Origin: Owenia fusiformis
Taxonomy: Eukaryota > Annelida > Polychaeta > Sabellida > Oweniidae
Reading direction: 5' to 3'
Length of the DNA: 64,000 nt
Assembly: GCA_903813345.2 (NCBI GenBank)
Contig: CAIIXF020000005.1
Span: 30,013,375-30,077,374, forward strand
The notes under the pieces were generated by a model. It was not told the origin of the DNA, made no database searches, and saw only the letters and a list, made by a program, of their open reading frames with translations. Below, one piece after another: positions 46,901-61,900 of this stretch. Each line of letters begins with the position of its first letter. The first letter of the stretch is position 1. Made by a program: the position numbers and the translations under genes.

Positions 46901-49900
46901 TGGACAATACGAATGGCGCGAAAAAGTAAAGTTTTTAAAAGTTTGAAATCGGGCGTACGGGTCCGCCGGCAGTTGTGAGAGACATTTTAGTCTCGGCGGA
47001 CGAGTCCGCCGGCAGCACGCTAAAGGTTAAAGGAGTATAACTCTATTTCACCTTCAAAAAACATACTTTCATTGGATTAGTCTTTCAATGAACACTTCAT
47101 TCAATAAGCACCTAACATGAGCCATAATATGAGATAATCACCATATTAGGAAGTGGTGTTTGTTTTGCTACGGATATGTGCAAGATACAAGACTTTTAAT
47201 TGAAAAATATCAGAAATTGTAACCATACCTTGTATTGATTGATAGATTTTCATTAATGAACTTGGAACTAGACATGGATTTATAGATCATATTCGCAGAA
47301 GTCTTGTTGATATAAAATTGTTGCAAGTAATATCTTTTGTTATCAAGAACTTTCATACTATCCTTCTGCGACATTAAAAAGGAAACAATATTTTGATTAA
47401 TATTTAGAATGAACATACAAATCATTCATGTCTTGGGTTAAGAAGGAGTTGAAAAGTGTTAATAAAAGTACATCTTTTCTTATACATGTACCAGACAAAG
47501 TGCAGATGTATATACAGTAAAACCTGTCTTATTTGAATGCCACTGGAGCAGTGGAAAGTGTTCAGAAATGTTCACATTTCAAGGTTTCTCAATATGTGAA
47601 TCAATGGGATATAACAAAAAATTAGGACCAAGAAAAAGTGTTCACATTGAGAGGGATGTTCACATAGAGAGGTGTTCAATATTTCAATTCAATATCACTT
47701 CATTATTTTACTATTAGTTCAGCTATATTTATTTGAAAAATTTCACTGTGAGGAAAAACAATTTCAATATTACTTCATTACTTTACTATTGGATCGGCTA
47801 TAATTTATTTGTAAAAGCACAATTTATAATCTAGTATGGATATATAGTGTATGGTATGAGAATCCACCTCCTGTTTTAAAACTCCTTGTAAAAAGATGCT
47901 CATGCATTAGAGTTCTTACTCTTATACATTCTCAAATAAATACATCTCTGTCAACTTTCCATTGCAAATTCAAACATTGTGTATTGAAGCAAATCCCATT
48001 TAAGCCTCTAGATTAAGAGCTAATGGAGTTGCCTCTAATACTGACAAATGTAGAAAAAAGTCAGTGCTGCTCTGTGTAAACAGCAAACCGTAAAGTTTTT
48101 ACATCTGTTAATTCTAAATTGGTGATTTCATGTTGACTTTTTTGTGTAAAAACATACTGTATTACAAGGTTTAGATCTCGGGGTTAAAAATTAGAAATTA
48201 GAGTGAAACTATAATAAATATTTTTTATATTATGATTTAGTTAAGATTCCGCTGATATTATTTTAACTATTGTATATGTTAACTTATGGCATATAGGCTT
48301 TTAAAGATAAGTGATTATAAGTTAGATTAATGATAACTTTTATCTTATTTAGTTTAGATACAGTAGTTGAGATAAAGGATGTTAACCCTGGATAACTCAA
48401 TTTGTCATCTTTATTGTTAAAATCAACAAATATGAATGATAAAGAAATACATATACAGTAGATATAAACGTTGAATTTTACCTGTTTTTTCTAAATTCTG
48501 GTGTCAGTCTGTTTCCTAATTACTATTTACCCATGCATAGAATGTTATTTTACATTCAATGATATTTAACTTCATCTATTATATTTGGAATATTGAGATA
48601 CAGTATAGAAAGAAAGTAGCCTGTTTTGTCATACTCCAATTTCTAAAATCCCTTCTTTTTTATATCAATTCATATGTGTTTATAATTATCGCAAAGGAGA
48701 GCACAGTAAGTTAGATGAAAAATGTACAGAATTCAGACACTTTCTGCTCAATTAGGAATAGCTAGGAGGGATCCATGTTTTTTCAGCAAGTTCTATATTA
48801 ACCATTCATAGCAGTAAATCAACAGTTCGACAGAGAGATGAATATCTAGCTGAAAGTAAATCACGGCCAGTGTGTTTTAAATGATGATGAATTCTACAAT
48901 AGCGTTTAGTTTACAAGGGAGTACATTGATAGACACAAAATACACATGTCATATTTAGAAAAATTGTATTTTATTCTTTTTATTCAGTAAATTACATTGT
49001 ATGTGAGTTATGGAGGCTGAATTCCGAAGTATCTGTAGTGGCTGGGTATGTTAGAATTCTTTGATTATAAAACCTGCATGACAAGACTAAAAGAAGTTGG
49101 ACATGTTTAACTTCAATGTTATAAACTGCTTAACCTTTAGCGTGCTGCCTGCGGACTCGTCCGCCGAGACTAAAATGTCTCTCACAACTGCCGGCGGACC
49201 CGTACGCCCGATTTCAAACTTTTAAAAACTTTACTTTTTCGCGCCATTCGTATTGTCCAATTAGATTGCCCGATTTATTCAGTGCCTAACATGACTTCCT
49301 GTTGACCTAGAAATGGCGATATTTCGAAAAATAATTCTCAATTCAACAATTGAAACAGTGTTTTAGTCGTTTTTAGTGAACGAATCGTACAAAATGGTGG
49401 ACAAATACGATCACAACAAAAATGTGGAGGAAATAGATTACGATTTCGAGCTCTTTAGGCTCTTGGAAGCCGATAACGGTCATCGAAAATAGAAACTAGA
49501 ATATTTTCTGAATTGAAAAATTGAACATTCGATCGCTGCAAATTCAGATTTGGATTCTGACCAGACGAAGAGGCGGAGCGGCGGATTCCGGAGGAGTATT
49601 CATGGTATATTTATGCCCAGTCGTGTTAATGTACGAAAAAATTCATGAGAACATTTTTTTTCATGAGCCAGGCCACTGTATCTTCCCTTTGTGAAAATTT
49701 TATCCAGATTCATTCAGTAGTTATTGAGATATTAATTATTTAGTCCAGGCATATCATTTTTTGCACTCTTTGAAAAATAAGCCAGTTGCGTGGGATATAT
49801 TTGCTGAAATAAGGCAGCATGGTAAAGGTTAAGTTAAGTTATTTTACTCTTGAGCTTAGCAAAAAGCTCTCAGTATGTCCAGAATTACTTAGATATATTA

Positions 49901-52900
49901 TATTATGTTGTGTTGTCTTATTCAAAAGTCCACTTCGACTTGGCCCATGATATAAAAGGTACTACATCACTATTATTGTTTTTAAGTTGTTTGTTGTATT
50001 TTATAGGGTGATTTGTCTGATTTACATTGAACATTAATATCTAATAACAATGTTTCAAAATAAGAAAATGGTGTTATCTAACAAACATATTCCTGTTCAT
50101 TTTAGTCTTGTCTTGATTGAATATAGCTATTTGTGTCAAGATAGTTCCATATTTTTGAAATAGTGCATGATGATTTTTTATTTAAACTTATAATATCTAT
50201 TATCAATTGATAACTAGTTCAAGGTAAAATATAATTGTACATTTTAAACTTCTTGAAGGTTGAGTATAATACTATTAATCAATAATGAAACTCACTGATT
50301 TTATAATAAATATTGTCTACAGATTACAAAGCAATATGAGTAATATAACCTCATACATCTTCCCTTTTCCTTGTATATATTACATTACATGTTCAACATA
50401 AAAGAGGTAATTATGTCCCAACATGCAATAGTCTGTTAATCCAGTACTTTAAATCATTTTTATGAAGTGATACTAACTATCATGGGATTGTATTGATTCA
50501 CTCTAGCCTATTTTTTGCAAAACAATTAAACGTTCTGCTTTACAATCTAGAACTGGGATGAGAGAAAACAGGATGAAAGTGTTAACTTAATCCACCTGTT
50601 CTAAATCATTTGATTGACAACTGACACTGGCTGTTTCAACACCATATTGTAGAAACTAAAATGCCTATCTGCTGTATAGTATTTATTGCTTGCTCTGATT
50701 ATTTGGGTGATGGATTTATTGCTGTTTGAACATGAAGTTTTACTTCTTTTTTATGTACTTAAGCTTGTTTCCTAGACATATAGAAAATACAGTAAAACAT
50801 GTGTATCTAAACACCTTTCATGTGAACACCCTCAATATGAACATTTTTTCTCAGTTTCAAAATGCGTTATTTCCTATTGACTCTTGTGTATTTTGATAAA
50901 ATACCTTGAAATGTAAGCATTACATTTTATGTTCACATATAAATGTATAAATAAGGATATCTCAGGGGTCTTAGGTTAATTGCTGGAACTTTTAAATTTA
51001 TTTTTCATTTATTGACATAAGAACTATAACAACAATAGGATTTATTGAGTAGATCTATCATCAAGGTAGGCAGAGTCAGGTTACTCTATGACATGATTGA
51101 ATATATGTTTCTCATTTTATGTGATGAAGATTATTATACTCAGCTACCTTATATAAATGCTTCATTGGAATTCATTCAAGGTCTGAGATATAACTAACTT
51201 GTATCTATTTGTCAATTTTTATTCATGAAATATAAATGTATTTTTCGTGATGACAGATACGTTATCAAAATTTTGTGTTGTTACTGAATAAACTGATTTT
51301 TTTAGAAAAACTGCTCTTCTAGAAATTGTTTCTTCTAAGTCAATTATTTTTGTAACAAATTACTAGTACATAACATATTGGATGCAGAAACATATAATGA
51401 TATACGAGGCCTGTAGTACTATCGCCACCCTAGTTAAATTAACTCGTGTCCTCCCTGGCTTAGTCATTGTGTTTAGTGATGAACAATCATAGACACATCC
51501 TTCCTTACATTGTGTCTTTGAAGTTCAATCGATAGTTTGCTGTTTATGGATTACTAGCATTGAGAGTGCTAGATTCAACACCTTACTGATCATTAATCTT
51601 GTAGTAATACTCTAATATTTCATTGCTATTCGTGACAACTACGTTTTTTGGATTTCATAATATAGAGATTTGTAGAATGGTATTTACAAAGAATGATATA
51701 AAGAAGCATGTGTAGTATTCACTGCATTCTAAATTATAAGCACAGAGGGATAGATTGAAATTATTCAGATCGGGAATCAGGGTGTTGTTTTATAAACGGG
51801 TTAAGACTAATAATCAATAGTCTGTCAGGGATAAAGCTTGAAATATTTGAGTCTATCTGCCCCAGTGAAGATTTAATTTTTCTCACTATTTTCCAGTATT
51901 TGAGAGTCTTAACCTTACATGCTTAATCTAGTTCGTTGACTTTTTCATTGTCTGAATTATTGCAAAAATTCTGTTGCTTGAGAAGAGGCTGATATAGATT
52001 TCATCTATTCACTGTGAATTCGGGAAAATTCTTTGATGTCCCTTGTATACATATCCAAACAAAATTCTTTGCCTGAAAATTTATATTTTGTACATGTACG
52101 TATTTTACAGTAATTTTGCACAGCATGTATGTAAAATCCCATTTGAGATTATTAAGATGATATCAGCTTTTTTACTGTTAAATTATCTACCAAAGTGGTA
52201 ATAGGGATCCAGGACTGGATATTGCCAGAATGCATTCCCCATCAATTATATGAGCTCAAAAAATGTTTAGATAATTTGTCAAAATATTTTTCAAGTTAGT
52301 TGTTTCACTTCCTGAATATAATAAACCCCACACCAGGCTGCTCTCTTGGTGGGGAGATCACTGGAAAGCTGAATGAGCAGTGTTATGTTCACGTCAAATG
52401 AAATGATCATTATGAGTTAAGACTCTGAACTCTCAATATTAAATCGATGTGTCAATCACGTCAAGTTGTAGAGAAATCATGGAAGCAAGCAATTTTTTAC
52501 TCAGCTGGAATTGCTTGATTTATTGAGATCAATCCAGTTATTATTGCTTTTTGGTTCAATTTTTTTAAGGTAAATGTCTTTAAATTGATTCCGGATAAAA
52601 TGTTTCAATAGAAGCATATCCTGCCTGATGTTATGATGTTAGTAAGACCTATAGATTAGAACACTGTAGTTGTCCTAACAAATGATGTTTGGGACAGATA
52701 TAGTAAGGCCATCTATCTGTCCGTTCGTTCATATTATTTTATTGGAAATAATAGTAAATTCAATCTAAGTCATTTGATAGACACACAAATAACCTGTTAA
52801 GGTTTAACAGTACTATAAGTGTGGAATACAAAGCAGTTAGAAAAGGTATATCTCATATTTTTCTTGAAGAACATAACTGACAAATACAGCATATACAGTA

Positions 52901-55900
52901 TATGTTCGGAGGTGCATTTTTATTATTATTCATAAAGTGAACAATTTTTTTTTTTTTTATAAATGATTGAAATCATGAAGGATTAGGGTAGATATACATG
53001 AAGTGAATTCACACACTTTTCTTCAATAATTTTAGCAGAAATAAAGACATCAAAAGACATGTTTTTGCGTCGACTCCTGGCTCCATTTTTCATATTCGAG
53101 TTGACTTGAGTTTTGTCTGTGATTTGTGCCACACCCATAAAGACTTATACAGAGTAGTTCTACTAGTACATATATTCACATGCTGCATATGAGTTTGAAA
53201 TATTTTTATATTGGAGAATTAAAGATGATGACTAGAAGGTATTTTATACTATTCTTTGTTATACGGTCATTGATATGTTGATGGCTTGTCATTAATCTAT
53301 TTTTCTATTGTTTGAACTAATAGCAAGATTGCTAATGAACAATTCAATGTTTATTTATATTAGATACATACCCTTTGCATTCGTTTGACTTCACTTCTTA
53401 AAAGAGAGCTTCGCCTTCACTCTTTCAAACTAAAATAAACCTGTGAACTCACCGCGCCAATCAGTGTTCGTCGGCCAAATTTGACCGATGTTCTATATAT
53501 GGTCATTCCTTCTGTCATCATCGTTGAGCCCGGAATCGACCAATGACATTGGTAAAACTGTCACCGGTACCCGTCGTGGGGGCGGGGCTACTAAACTGTA
53601 ATATGGTCTCTACTAGGCAGAGTGTAGTTCAACTAGACTCTGCATGCAGGGTATTAGATACAGAATTTTGCTTTAGAATATTGTTTTTTTTTTCAGTTGC
53701 TATTGTCATATTGTTATTTGCTATTGTTTTTTTACCCTTTATATTTTTATTCTGTGTAATGACTTAAATTATGCATCTACAAAGGAGAGCAGCACTTTTT
53801 GGGTTTTCAGACTTGAATCTCAAAATGTGGGGTTCTTTTTTTCTAAAATGGGATAATTTCTAAGAAACTTTGCCTTATTTGGAAAAATGATGCTAATTTT
53901 TTTATAGGCCTGAAATTCAAAAGGCCCATGCTTTTATCTATATAAGCATGAAAAAGGAATGGTACTATGGTACAATTGCAATTTTATCATCAATAGGGAT
54001 TTCAAATCTCCTTTCTAATTAAGTTAGCTACTACTATATTCTTTATTTAACATCTGTTTGTATGCATGAGAAGCCACTGGGGGAGACTTAATGTACCATT
54101 TTCAAAGAAGAAATAGTAAAAATGTTCTTTAATTAAGAAACAAATGTCGACGATTTCTGAAGCCTCATAGAGTATTACATCGATTTATGTGTAGATAGCA
54201 TGTTTGGGATATTTTCACCCATCAAGCTATTTCCTATGACTGGTGGATTCATATACTGGTGGATTCATATACTGGTGGTATAAAAGTCTGTGTGTAAGGG
54301 GAGGGCAAAAGCGTTCAGTTGTCAGATATAAGGTAAGGAGGGGGAGGGGGAGGTTTGATGTAAAACTAGCAACTAGAATTGTAAACTGCAGAGATTCTAG
54401 TGTTATCTAAGATTTCAGATTTCTCTGTATTAAATCAAGTGGAACTAATTTTGGTGAATTGTTAACTAAGGCTGTCAGGGTTGATTGAGTTAATTAGTCC
54501 CAATGTGGGGAATAGATACACCAGGGTGATTCATCAGCAATAGGCGCAAGTGTGAAATGTGCATGTTTGGCGCAAGATCATGACACCTTCCGAAATTGAG
54601 TTAAGACATTTCCATAACTTATCAGCTTTTGTTTTATTGATTTGTTGTCGAATGGACTGTCTCACATAGTCTAATGTTCTGTTTACAAGGGATGGATTTG
54701 TTAGGGTTAATGGTACCATGTTATAAAGTATATTAGATATTATTTATGGGAATAATATTTTGACTCGAGCTAAGATACACATTTTTTCACTTTATGTGTT
54801 TATATGATAAAGTACACATTTTGTCTAATATGAATTAGGGGACTGGACAAAATATCAATGACACTGAGTGTAGTACTGAATGAAGATGAAGCTCTCTTTT
54901 AAGAATGCAAAATTATTGTATAGGGTAGACATCAACTAATATCAAAGATATAAGGTGTATGTTTTGAAGACAATGTAATAGGTTATTACATATATAAAAT
55001 ATATACGGTAAAACCTCTGTAATTGGAACATCTATGGTACCTCTAAATGGTTCCACTTATAGATGTGTTCCACTTTCAGAAGTGTTCCACTTTACAGGTT
55101 TTACTGTATATGGATATCTTAAGTTAAAACATACGATAGTGTAAATCTATAGTGATTTAGAATGACTTGGTAGCAAGTTGTTTTGTTCCTTTACAAAATT
55201 TGATTTTCCCAAAGAGGCTAACAAAGCAAATAAAAAATATTACCATTTTACAAGAAGGTTTGAATATTTGATTATTTCTTGATATTTTGTTGCTATGAGA
55301 CGTCCCCTTATGCTCCTTTAGTGCTTAGATAAATCCCTAATTTGTAGTAAGTTGCTTATTGCTAGCATGCCCTATCCAGCTAGAAGTAATCCCAGAACAC
55401 GAGTCTTTTGAGAAATGACTGTCATTGCTAAATAGAATGGAACATATCGCATTAAGAGGATTTGATTGACCAGACACTGAGTGGACATAGCTCTGAATCT
55501 TATTAAAGCAGGAATAGCTGTGTTTATTCTGGTTTGCTTTAGAAAAAAGCATTAGTACCAAGATATCTTATTCTTTTACTCTAACACTTTAAGTAGGGAC
55601 CCTAGAGAATAATTAGGCACATTATGTTGACCTAAAACTATTGCACACACTAAGCGTTTCCTAGAAATTTTATGACACACCAAATCTTACTATATCTGCT
55701 TCTTCATAGTCATTATCATATCTATTAGCAAATATTATGTTTATTGTAATATCAATTATATTCTTCAAAATTTATATCAGTTGATGTTTGACTAACTTGT
55801 ATAATTTTTTTTTGTTTATTTTGGTCAATAATTATAGTAGCTGAAGATTTAGCCACTCATCACATTAATATGTTGTTTTAGTTATCAGATATTTGTATAG

Positions 55901-58900
55901 ATGGCGAGTTCAGCATATACAGCATTGTTGTGAAGTTTTGTAAATTTTTGAATATGTTTCGACAAGTTTGTTTGTGCGTTATGTAATTCTGGGTGTTTGA
56001 CTGAGTGGTTCACGACTCATATAAAAGGCTGTGGTGTGTACCTGTATGTCTGTATACCTGTGCACGCAAAAGAACACAGGGCTCCTCCAAGGAGGGGTTT
56101 CTGGCTCCTTCGAGTGTAAAATACGGAATATACCAATGAGGTTAAACAGTACAGCTCCTAATATGAGGCACTTCATAGAGTTAAAATTAAATTCAAGCCT
56201 CAAATTAATTTTGAAAATGGTTATTAAAATTATCGATGCAAAATACGAAAAACATAATGATTTTACAAAGATTTTACCATAAAATGGACACATCAATAAT
56301 CATATTTTTTGTTTTTGCAGCCTGGTAATGACCCGTATTGTTTTGTCGAGTTTGCGGAACACAATGCTGCTGCTGCGGCTCTATCTGCTATGAATAAAAG
56401 AATGTGCCTCGGACGAGTAAGTAGCCCCTATCAGTATTATATCTTGGCAATATTTATCCTAAAAAATGTATCCAGATTCATCTTGAGAGAGCATCATTTT
56501 CAGTTTTTATTCTTGAAATCTCACATGTTTCTATTGCAAAACAAAGACCTATATATTTTGGTACAGTTCAATTTTTGACTCCCTCAGTTCGTCTGACCAT
56601 CTGACCCCTACTGTGCAGTCCTTACTTGACTAATGCTTTAATTGATGTACATGTAATTTGCCCATCTATTTTTGGAGAGACAATTGTCACCAGGTCTCCT
56701 TAAGAAATGTTGACATTCTTACATCTGTTGTTTTTGTCACCAGTATCTATTGTTGTTAGCATCAGTGTTTGGCATATGTAATAAATCGTTACACTTTTGT
56801 AACAAATACATTACACTTTCATAATTGTGACATAATTATGCCTTGTGTAAATGAAAAGGAAACATTTCGAAAGATATTATGGTGAAACTATATCTTTTTT
56901 TACGAGTTACAGTTATGATATATCAATTCTAAAATCCATTGTTTCATATTGAAATGTTTATTTATTGTAGTATTTATATTTCAGTAAATTGTAGATGTCA
57001 TATTTAGATATGTTGTGTATACAAGTATAAGGTTGATTTGCCTGTAGGTGATTTATATGACCACAATAATAACAAGGTTGATGGCTTATGCTACATTGTA
57101 TATACCTCTTATATCATTGAGCTTCTGATGTAAGTATGAATACAATTTTCCAGGAATTTATTTCAGAATCAGCTGTGGGTTGCCATATTTTGGAGATTTT
57201 AAAGAGAGGATTTGCAGCTTTAGGCCATCATTTTTATCGCACCCTTGTGTGCTATATTGTGATTAGTTTGTTGTATGGATTAAGGTGTGCATTGGTATAT
57301 ATATTAAGGTGAGAAATCGATTAATTTTGAGAACTCCCCTGGCATCAGATGCCAGTCTAAGTATACAAGATCCAATTTGATTACCATGATTCAATACATT
57401 CTTTGTGTCTTTGTATCTAATCATATTATTTTAAAATATTGATACGTTGTGATTTCCAATTGTATAGTTTTTTTTATCTACCATCATAAGCAACACAGCA
57501 TATTCACTGATTTATACAGTAAAACCTGTCTTAGTGAACACCTCTATACTGTAGTAAACACCTGTGTCTAATGAACGCCTCTTCTCAGCACATGCTCCAC
57601 TGACTTCTGTATAGAATTGCCTCTGTAGTGAACACTTCCATAAAATCACCTCTCTGTAGTAAATAGGTGTACATAGGTTTTACTGTTTTCTTAATGAGTG
57701 GCATAACGTTTGAGTACATTTTTATTGATTCCCCTAACTGGTGCAAACATAACTGGCTTGATTTTCCCTTAAATTGCTTCATTTGTGAATAGCCAAGAGA
57801 AACGTTCTCATTAAATAATAGTAATCAGCCATTAGGAAAGGAATAATTATGATTATTAAGACATTGTGAAGAATGGCCTTCAGCAACCTTGTAAACACAA
57901 TGTCACCAAGGTTACATTTTTTAAAACCTTCAATATAGTCTAGCTACAAGCCCTTGTGAGCCCCCTCCTACTACTAGGACTTGGAAAATATCAGAGGCGT
58001 TCTACCTACACAGGTTTGATAGTCATATGTATGATGATTCACAAAAACATAAAACCAGGACCATTGGGTACCTATTTTATTGCAGTTCACAGTTGAGATA
58101 CTGGAAAGACAATTTACATGACTGTATAATCTTGTGGCTTCAGAAGAACTACAGCAAAACTGTCTAATCCAAAAGCCACTTGGATCGGCCAGTGTTCACG
58201 TGTGATTTTGAAAAAATGCTGTATTGTCATCGTGCTGCTGGATGTGCGTGTGTATCTTGTTTTTTTAATGCGGGAGACAACTGGGACATGGCCTTAAGTT
58301 TTTATACTTTGAGTGATTTTAGATAGGAGAGTTAATCAGGATATAAAAAAGTTCTTTATATTTGTATACCATAGTCTTCGAGTGATAGTCTTTCATACTA
58401 AGCCTTATTGTTTAAACTGTTTTGTATAAGATCATTTTGGGTGATTAATCAAATGTACTTTTGCGTCAGTCACAATCAGGAAAAAATAGATTAGCTCATG
58501 TGATGGGATTAGATTTCGACTCAAGTGACAATAGAAGTGCAAATTAGAGTTGAAAACATGAAGCAACATAAGCTGCTGACAAGAACTCTGTTTCACTGAA
58601 ATCAGACACCCGTCCTTCTTGGCATTTACAGGGAAAATAACTTCAGAATCAGTGAGATTTGCTCTCGGGGAATAAAGCCCTATCCCTTGGTGTTTTTAAT
58701 GTGTATTAACAGTCCCCGATTACTTAGCTTTGTGTGCTCAAAATAGATAAATGTGTAACTGTATACTTTAATCTGATCTGATAAATATTGATCTTGTGAA
58801 AATACAACAAATCGCTTGTAGCATCATGTTCAATATTATTAATGCTATCTGCTGTCATCCTGGTTTAGTTTGCTTACATCATTTACAAATTCTGATATAG

Positions 58901-61900
58901 ATGGCATACTAGTACTGACTTAGACTTTTTGTTTCTAGTGCGACATCAGCTCTTTATCTTTTTCCCCAAAATGCAATTTACTTTTCATTTTATTTTATTT
59001 TATTATGGCACTACCAGAAGTGGTGACATATTGTTATAGCTCTACATCTTTGTTGTAGATGATGTTTGGCAGTTGGTGTTTGACAGTCGGTGTTTGGTGC
59101 CATTAAAAACTGGCAGATAGTGACATTTTGCATGTTCATGCCATGTTTTTTTCCTTTTTCCTTTCTGACTTATTCTAATAATAGAAATAATTACAACCCC
59201 AGTTATCCATAATGACAATGTTAACCAGCTTTTATGAATAGATTACGATTGAATATTACATACAGTGCAGTGTAGTACAATGCAGTGCAATGCAGTGTAG
59301 TATAGTGCAGTGCAGTACAGTGCAGTATAGTGCAGTACAGTGCAGTGTAGTGCAGTACATTGAATTCAATATATATATCAATGATAATGTTAACCAGCTT
59401 TTATGAAGAGATTACGATTTAATATTACATACAGTGCAGTGCAGTGTAGTATAATGCAGTACAGTGCAGTATAGTGCAGTACAGTGCAGTATAGTGCAGT
59501 GCAATGCAGTACAGTACAGTACAGTACAGTAAATTAAATATATATATCAAAGTTTGGTTCAGTTCAGTACAGTGAATTCAGTACAGTACAGTATAGTACA
59601 GTACACAGTATACAGTACAGTACAATGCAGTTCAGTTAAGAAAGTAAGATGCAGTATTGGTATAGTTCAGTTCAGTATACTGCAGTTCTTGTCATACTGT
59701 ATGCATGCTCAATCATTGACATAAGAGACATTACCATTGCATTGAGATTGTTCTGGGAGTTGTTGATAGCCCTCACTGCTGCTTTAAATGCACACAGTAT
59801 ACATTTTCTCATTCCTTCTAACTTAAAAATACAGTTGACTCATTTTAGCCACCTAATGCTACATTGGATTTTCTAACATTGAACGCTTTTCTGTTTCTTT
59901 AGAATATGTATTCAAAATTGACGTAATTGATTATCGCGTTATTACAGAAATTTGCAGCTGTGTGGTGGTGACCTCTATTCTGTAAAGTCTTGACTAAAAT
60001 AGATTAATTTCCTGGTGAAGCTGAAATTATCTTTATGACAGAGTAGAAAGGGCATTAATGAAAGTAAATCATTAAGTATTTTTATGATCTGCACTTAGTC
60101 AGAATTGCCCATTTTTCTGTAATAATAAGATTTTCTGCCATGCTGACCAAAGTTCAAACGATATCAATGTAATTTAGTTTTTGCTACATTCAAACTGCTC
60201 GTTATATTTTACTGACAATTGACCAATTTGTGGAATTCTCTTAGAAAAAACAAATTAGCCCGGATTTATTTTTTCCAAAATTTTGTGAATTTTAGAAATC
60301 AACAACAAAAAAACAACATGAAAATTAAGAAAACTTAAAAAATGATTTTAAATGTAAGACGAATAATGTGACTATGGCGTAATAGAATATCTTTATTGGA
60401 AAGGTAATTTTCGCTCGTTTTGCGAGAATGTAATTACTGTTGTATTGTTACTTCCATCAAGGGCTCTGTAATTTGTCATCTAACAGCCAGTATTTATATT
60501 GTCAACTGATATTCAGCGAACTTTCACATATGCAATTATTTGTTTAAGAGAAATTAGATGTATTTTCTAGAGAAGAGATTATATTATTAAGAAGTAGCCG
60601 AAATGATTCATAGATTCCAGTTGTATGTTTCATATTTTGACTTGTTTCTTCACCTTAGTACTAAATAGATTTTGATAGGTTAATATTTAGATATTTTTCT
60701 TGGTTAGATATCTTATATGTATTAAGAAGTTAGCAAATTTAGCAAGGTTCCTCACATAATTATTATAATAATTATCCCATTGATCTAAGTTCCTTGGATA
60801 TAAAGAATAGCCCCATCTGTCCATCCGTACGTCTGAATATCCGTACATCTGTATATCTTTCCATCAATCCAGGCAATAACTCAAAAACCATTGGCCAAAT
60901 ATCATTTGTATTTTTTACGTACCCATGTGACGACAGGCTTGCTGCTTGCATTACTCCTTATCAAAGTCCGAACTTTTGTGTGAAATCATTAAAGATCTAT
61001 AGAAGTTTATGAAACTGAAATCCCTTTAAAAGATTATTCTAGACACAAAAATCAATCAACAAAAGCCAGTATTTTTATTCAGTCAGTGACTATTCATAAA
61101 TGGGGCATGGACTATTATTTATATCAAGAATTGTTTTTATAAATGATTTTTCCCAATCACAATATAAAAGGTTAAAACAGTCATTGTAGATTTCGTAAAC
61201 ATTTGACTTTTTCATTTTGATATAATGGATATCAGAACTTTTTGTTATAATTCAAAATATTATAAAGCAGCTTACGTTCCATTTCATCAAAGATGTATTC
61301 AAAAATAAAAGACAGAAAAACAAAAAAAAACAATTGATGAACTCAAAAATACAGTGCCAAAAAATACAGATTAAATATTATTTTTGTGAAATTTATCTGG
61401 TTGATTCTGGTCAGATTTGTTCCTAGATCTTCAAAAGGACAGGCATGTACGGAATATGTAGCTTGTAACTGGCAGAGAGAAATACGAAGCTACTAAGGAA
61501 CGGCATGTTGCACAAACAAGCTCTCATTTTACATCAAAAGCAATAAGCATCCTTTTATTCAATTCTTTTTTATGTCAGGGGAAATTCTGATTATGAAATA
61601 ATCGCCATGCTAAATCCTCAGTGCACACATCCCATACAAAAAGTATGCAATGCTTACTTTTCCTTGCAAACTTAGAGGAATAAAGAGAAACACCAAGTCA
61701 TGTAAAGAACATATATGTTGATTTGAGTTTTAAAGCATGCAAATGCTTCATACTAATTCCTTTTAATTTGTTATATATAAAAATAGAGGCTTAATAAAAT
61801 CTTGGTAGCAAAGCACTGGTGGAGAGAGAAACAGACATTTGCATCTTGTGCTTTTAGCCTCAATAATAGAGTAGTTTTTCACATCACAATCAATAAACTT

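Larger units (their letters stand above)
23143..56320 (+). other. TIA1 intron 2 (33.2 kb)
   Basis: No coding exon other than its flanks was recognised on either strand. Listed elements account for part of it. The stretches 23160-24600, 25000-27050, 33650-38650, 41060-43850, 45100-46120, 47700-49120, 49850-53350 and 53700-56300 are AT-rich sequence in which I see nothing but short poly-A/T runs and old repeat scraps, including a 26-bp tandem duplication (27925-27970) and a three-fold TGGTGGATTCATATAC repeat (54240-54275). Confidence 0.7.
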
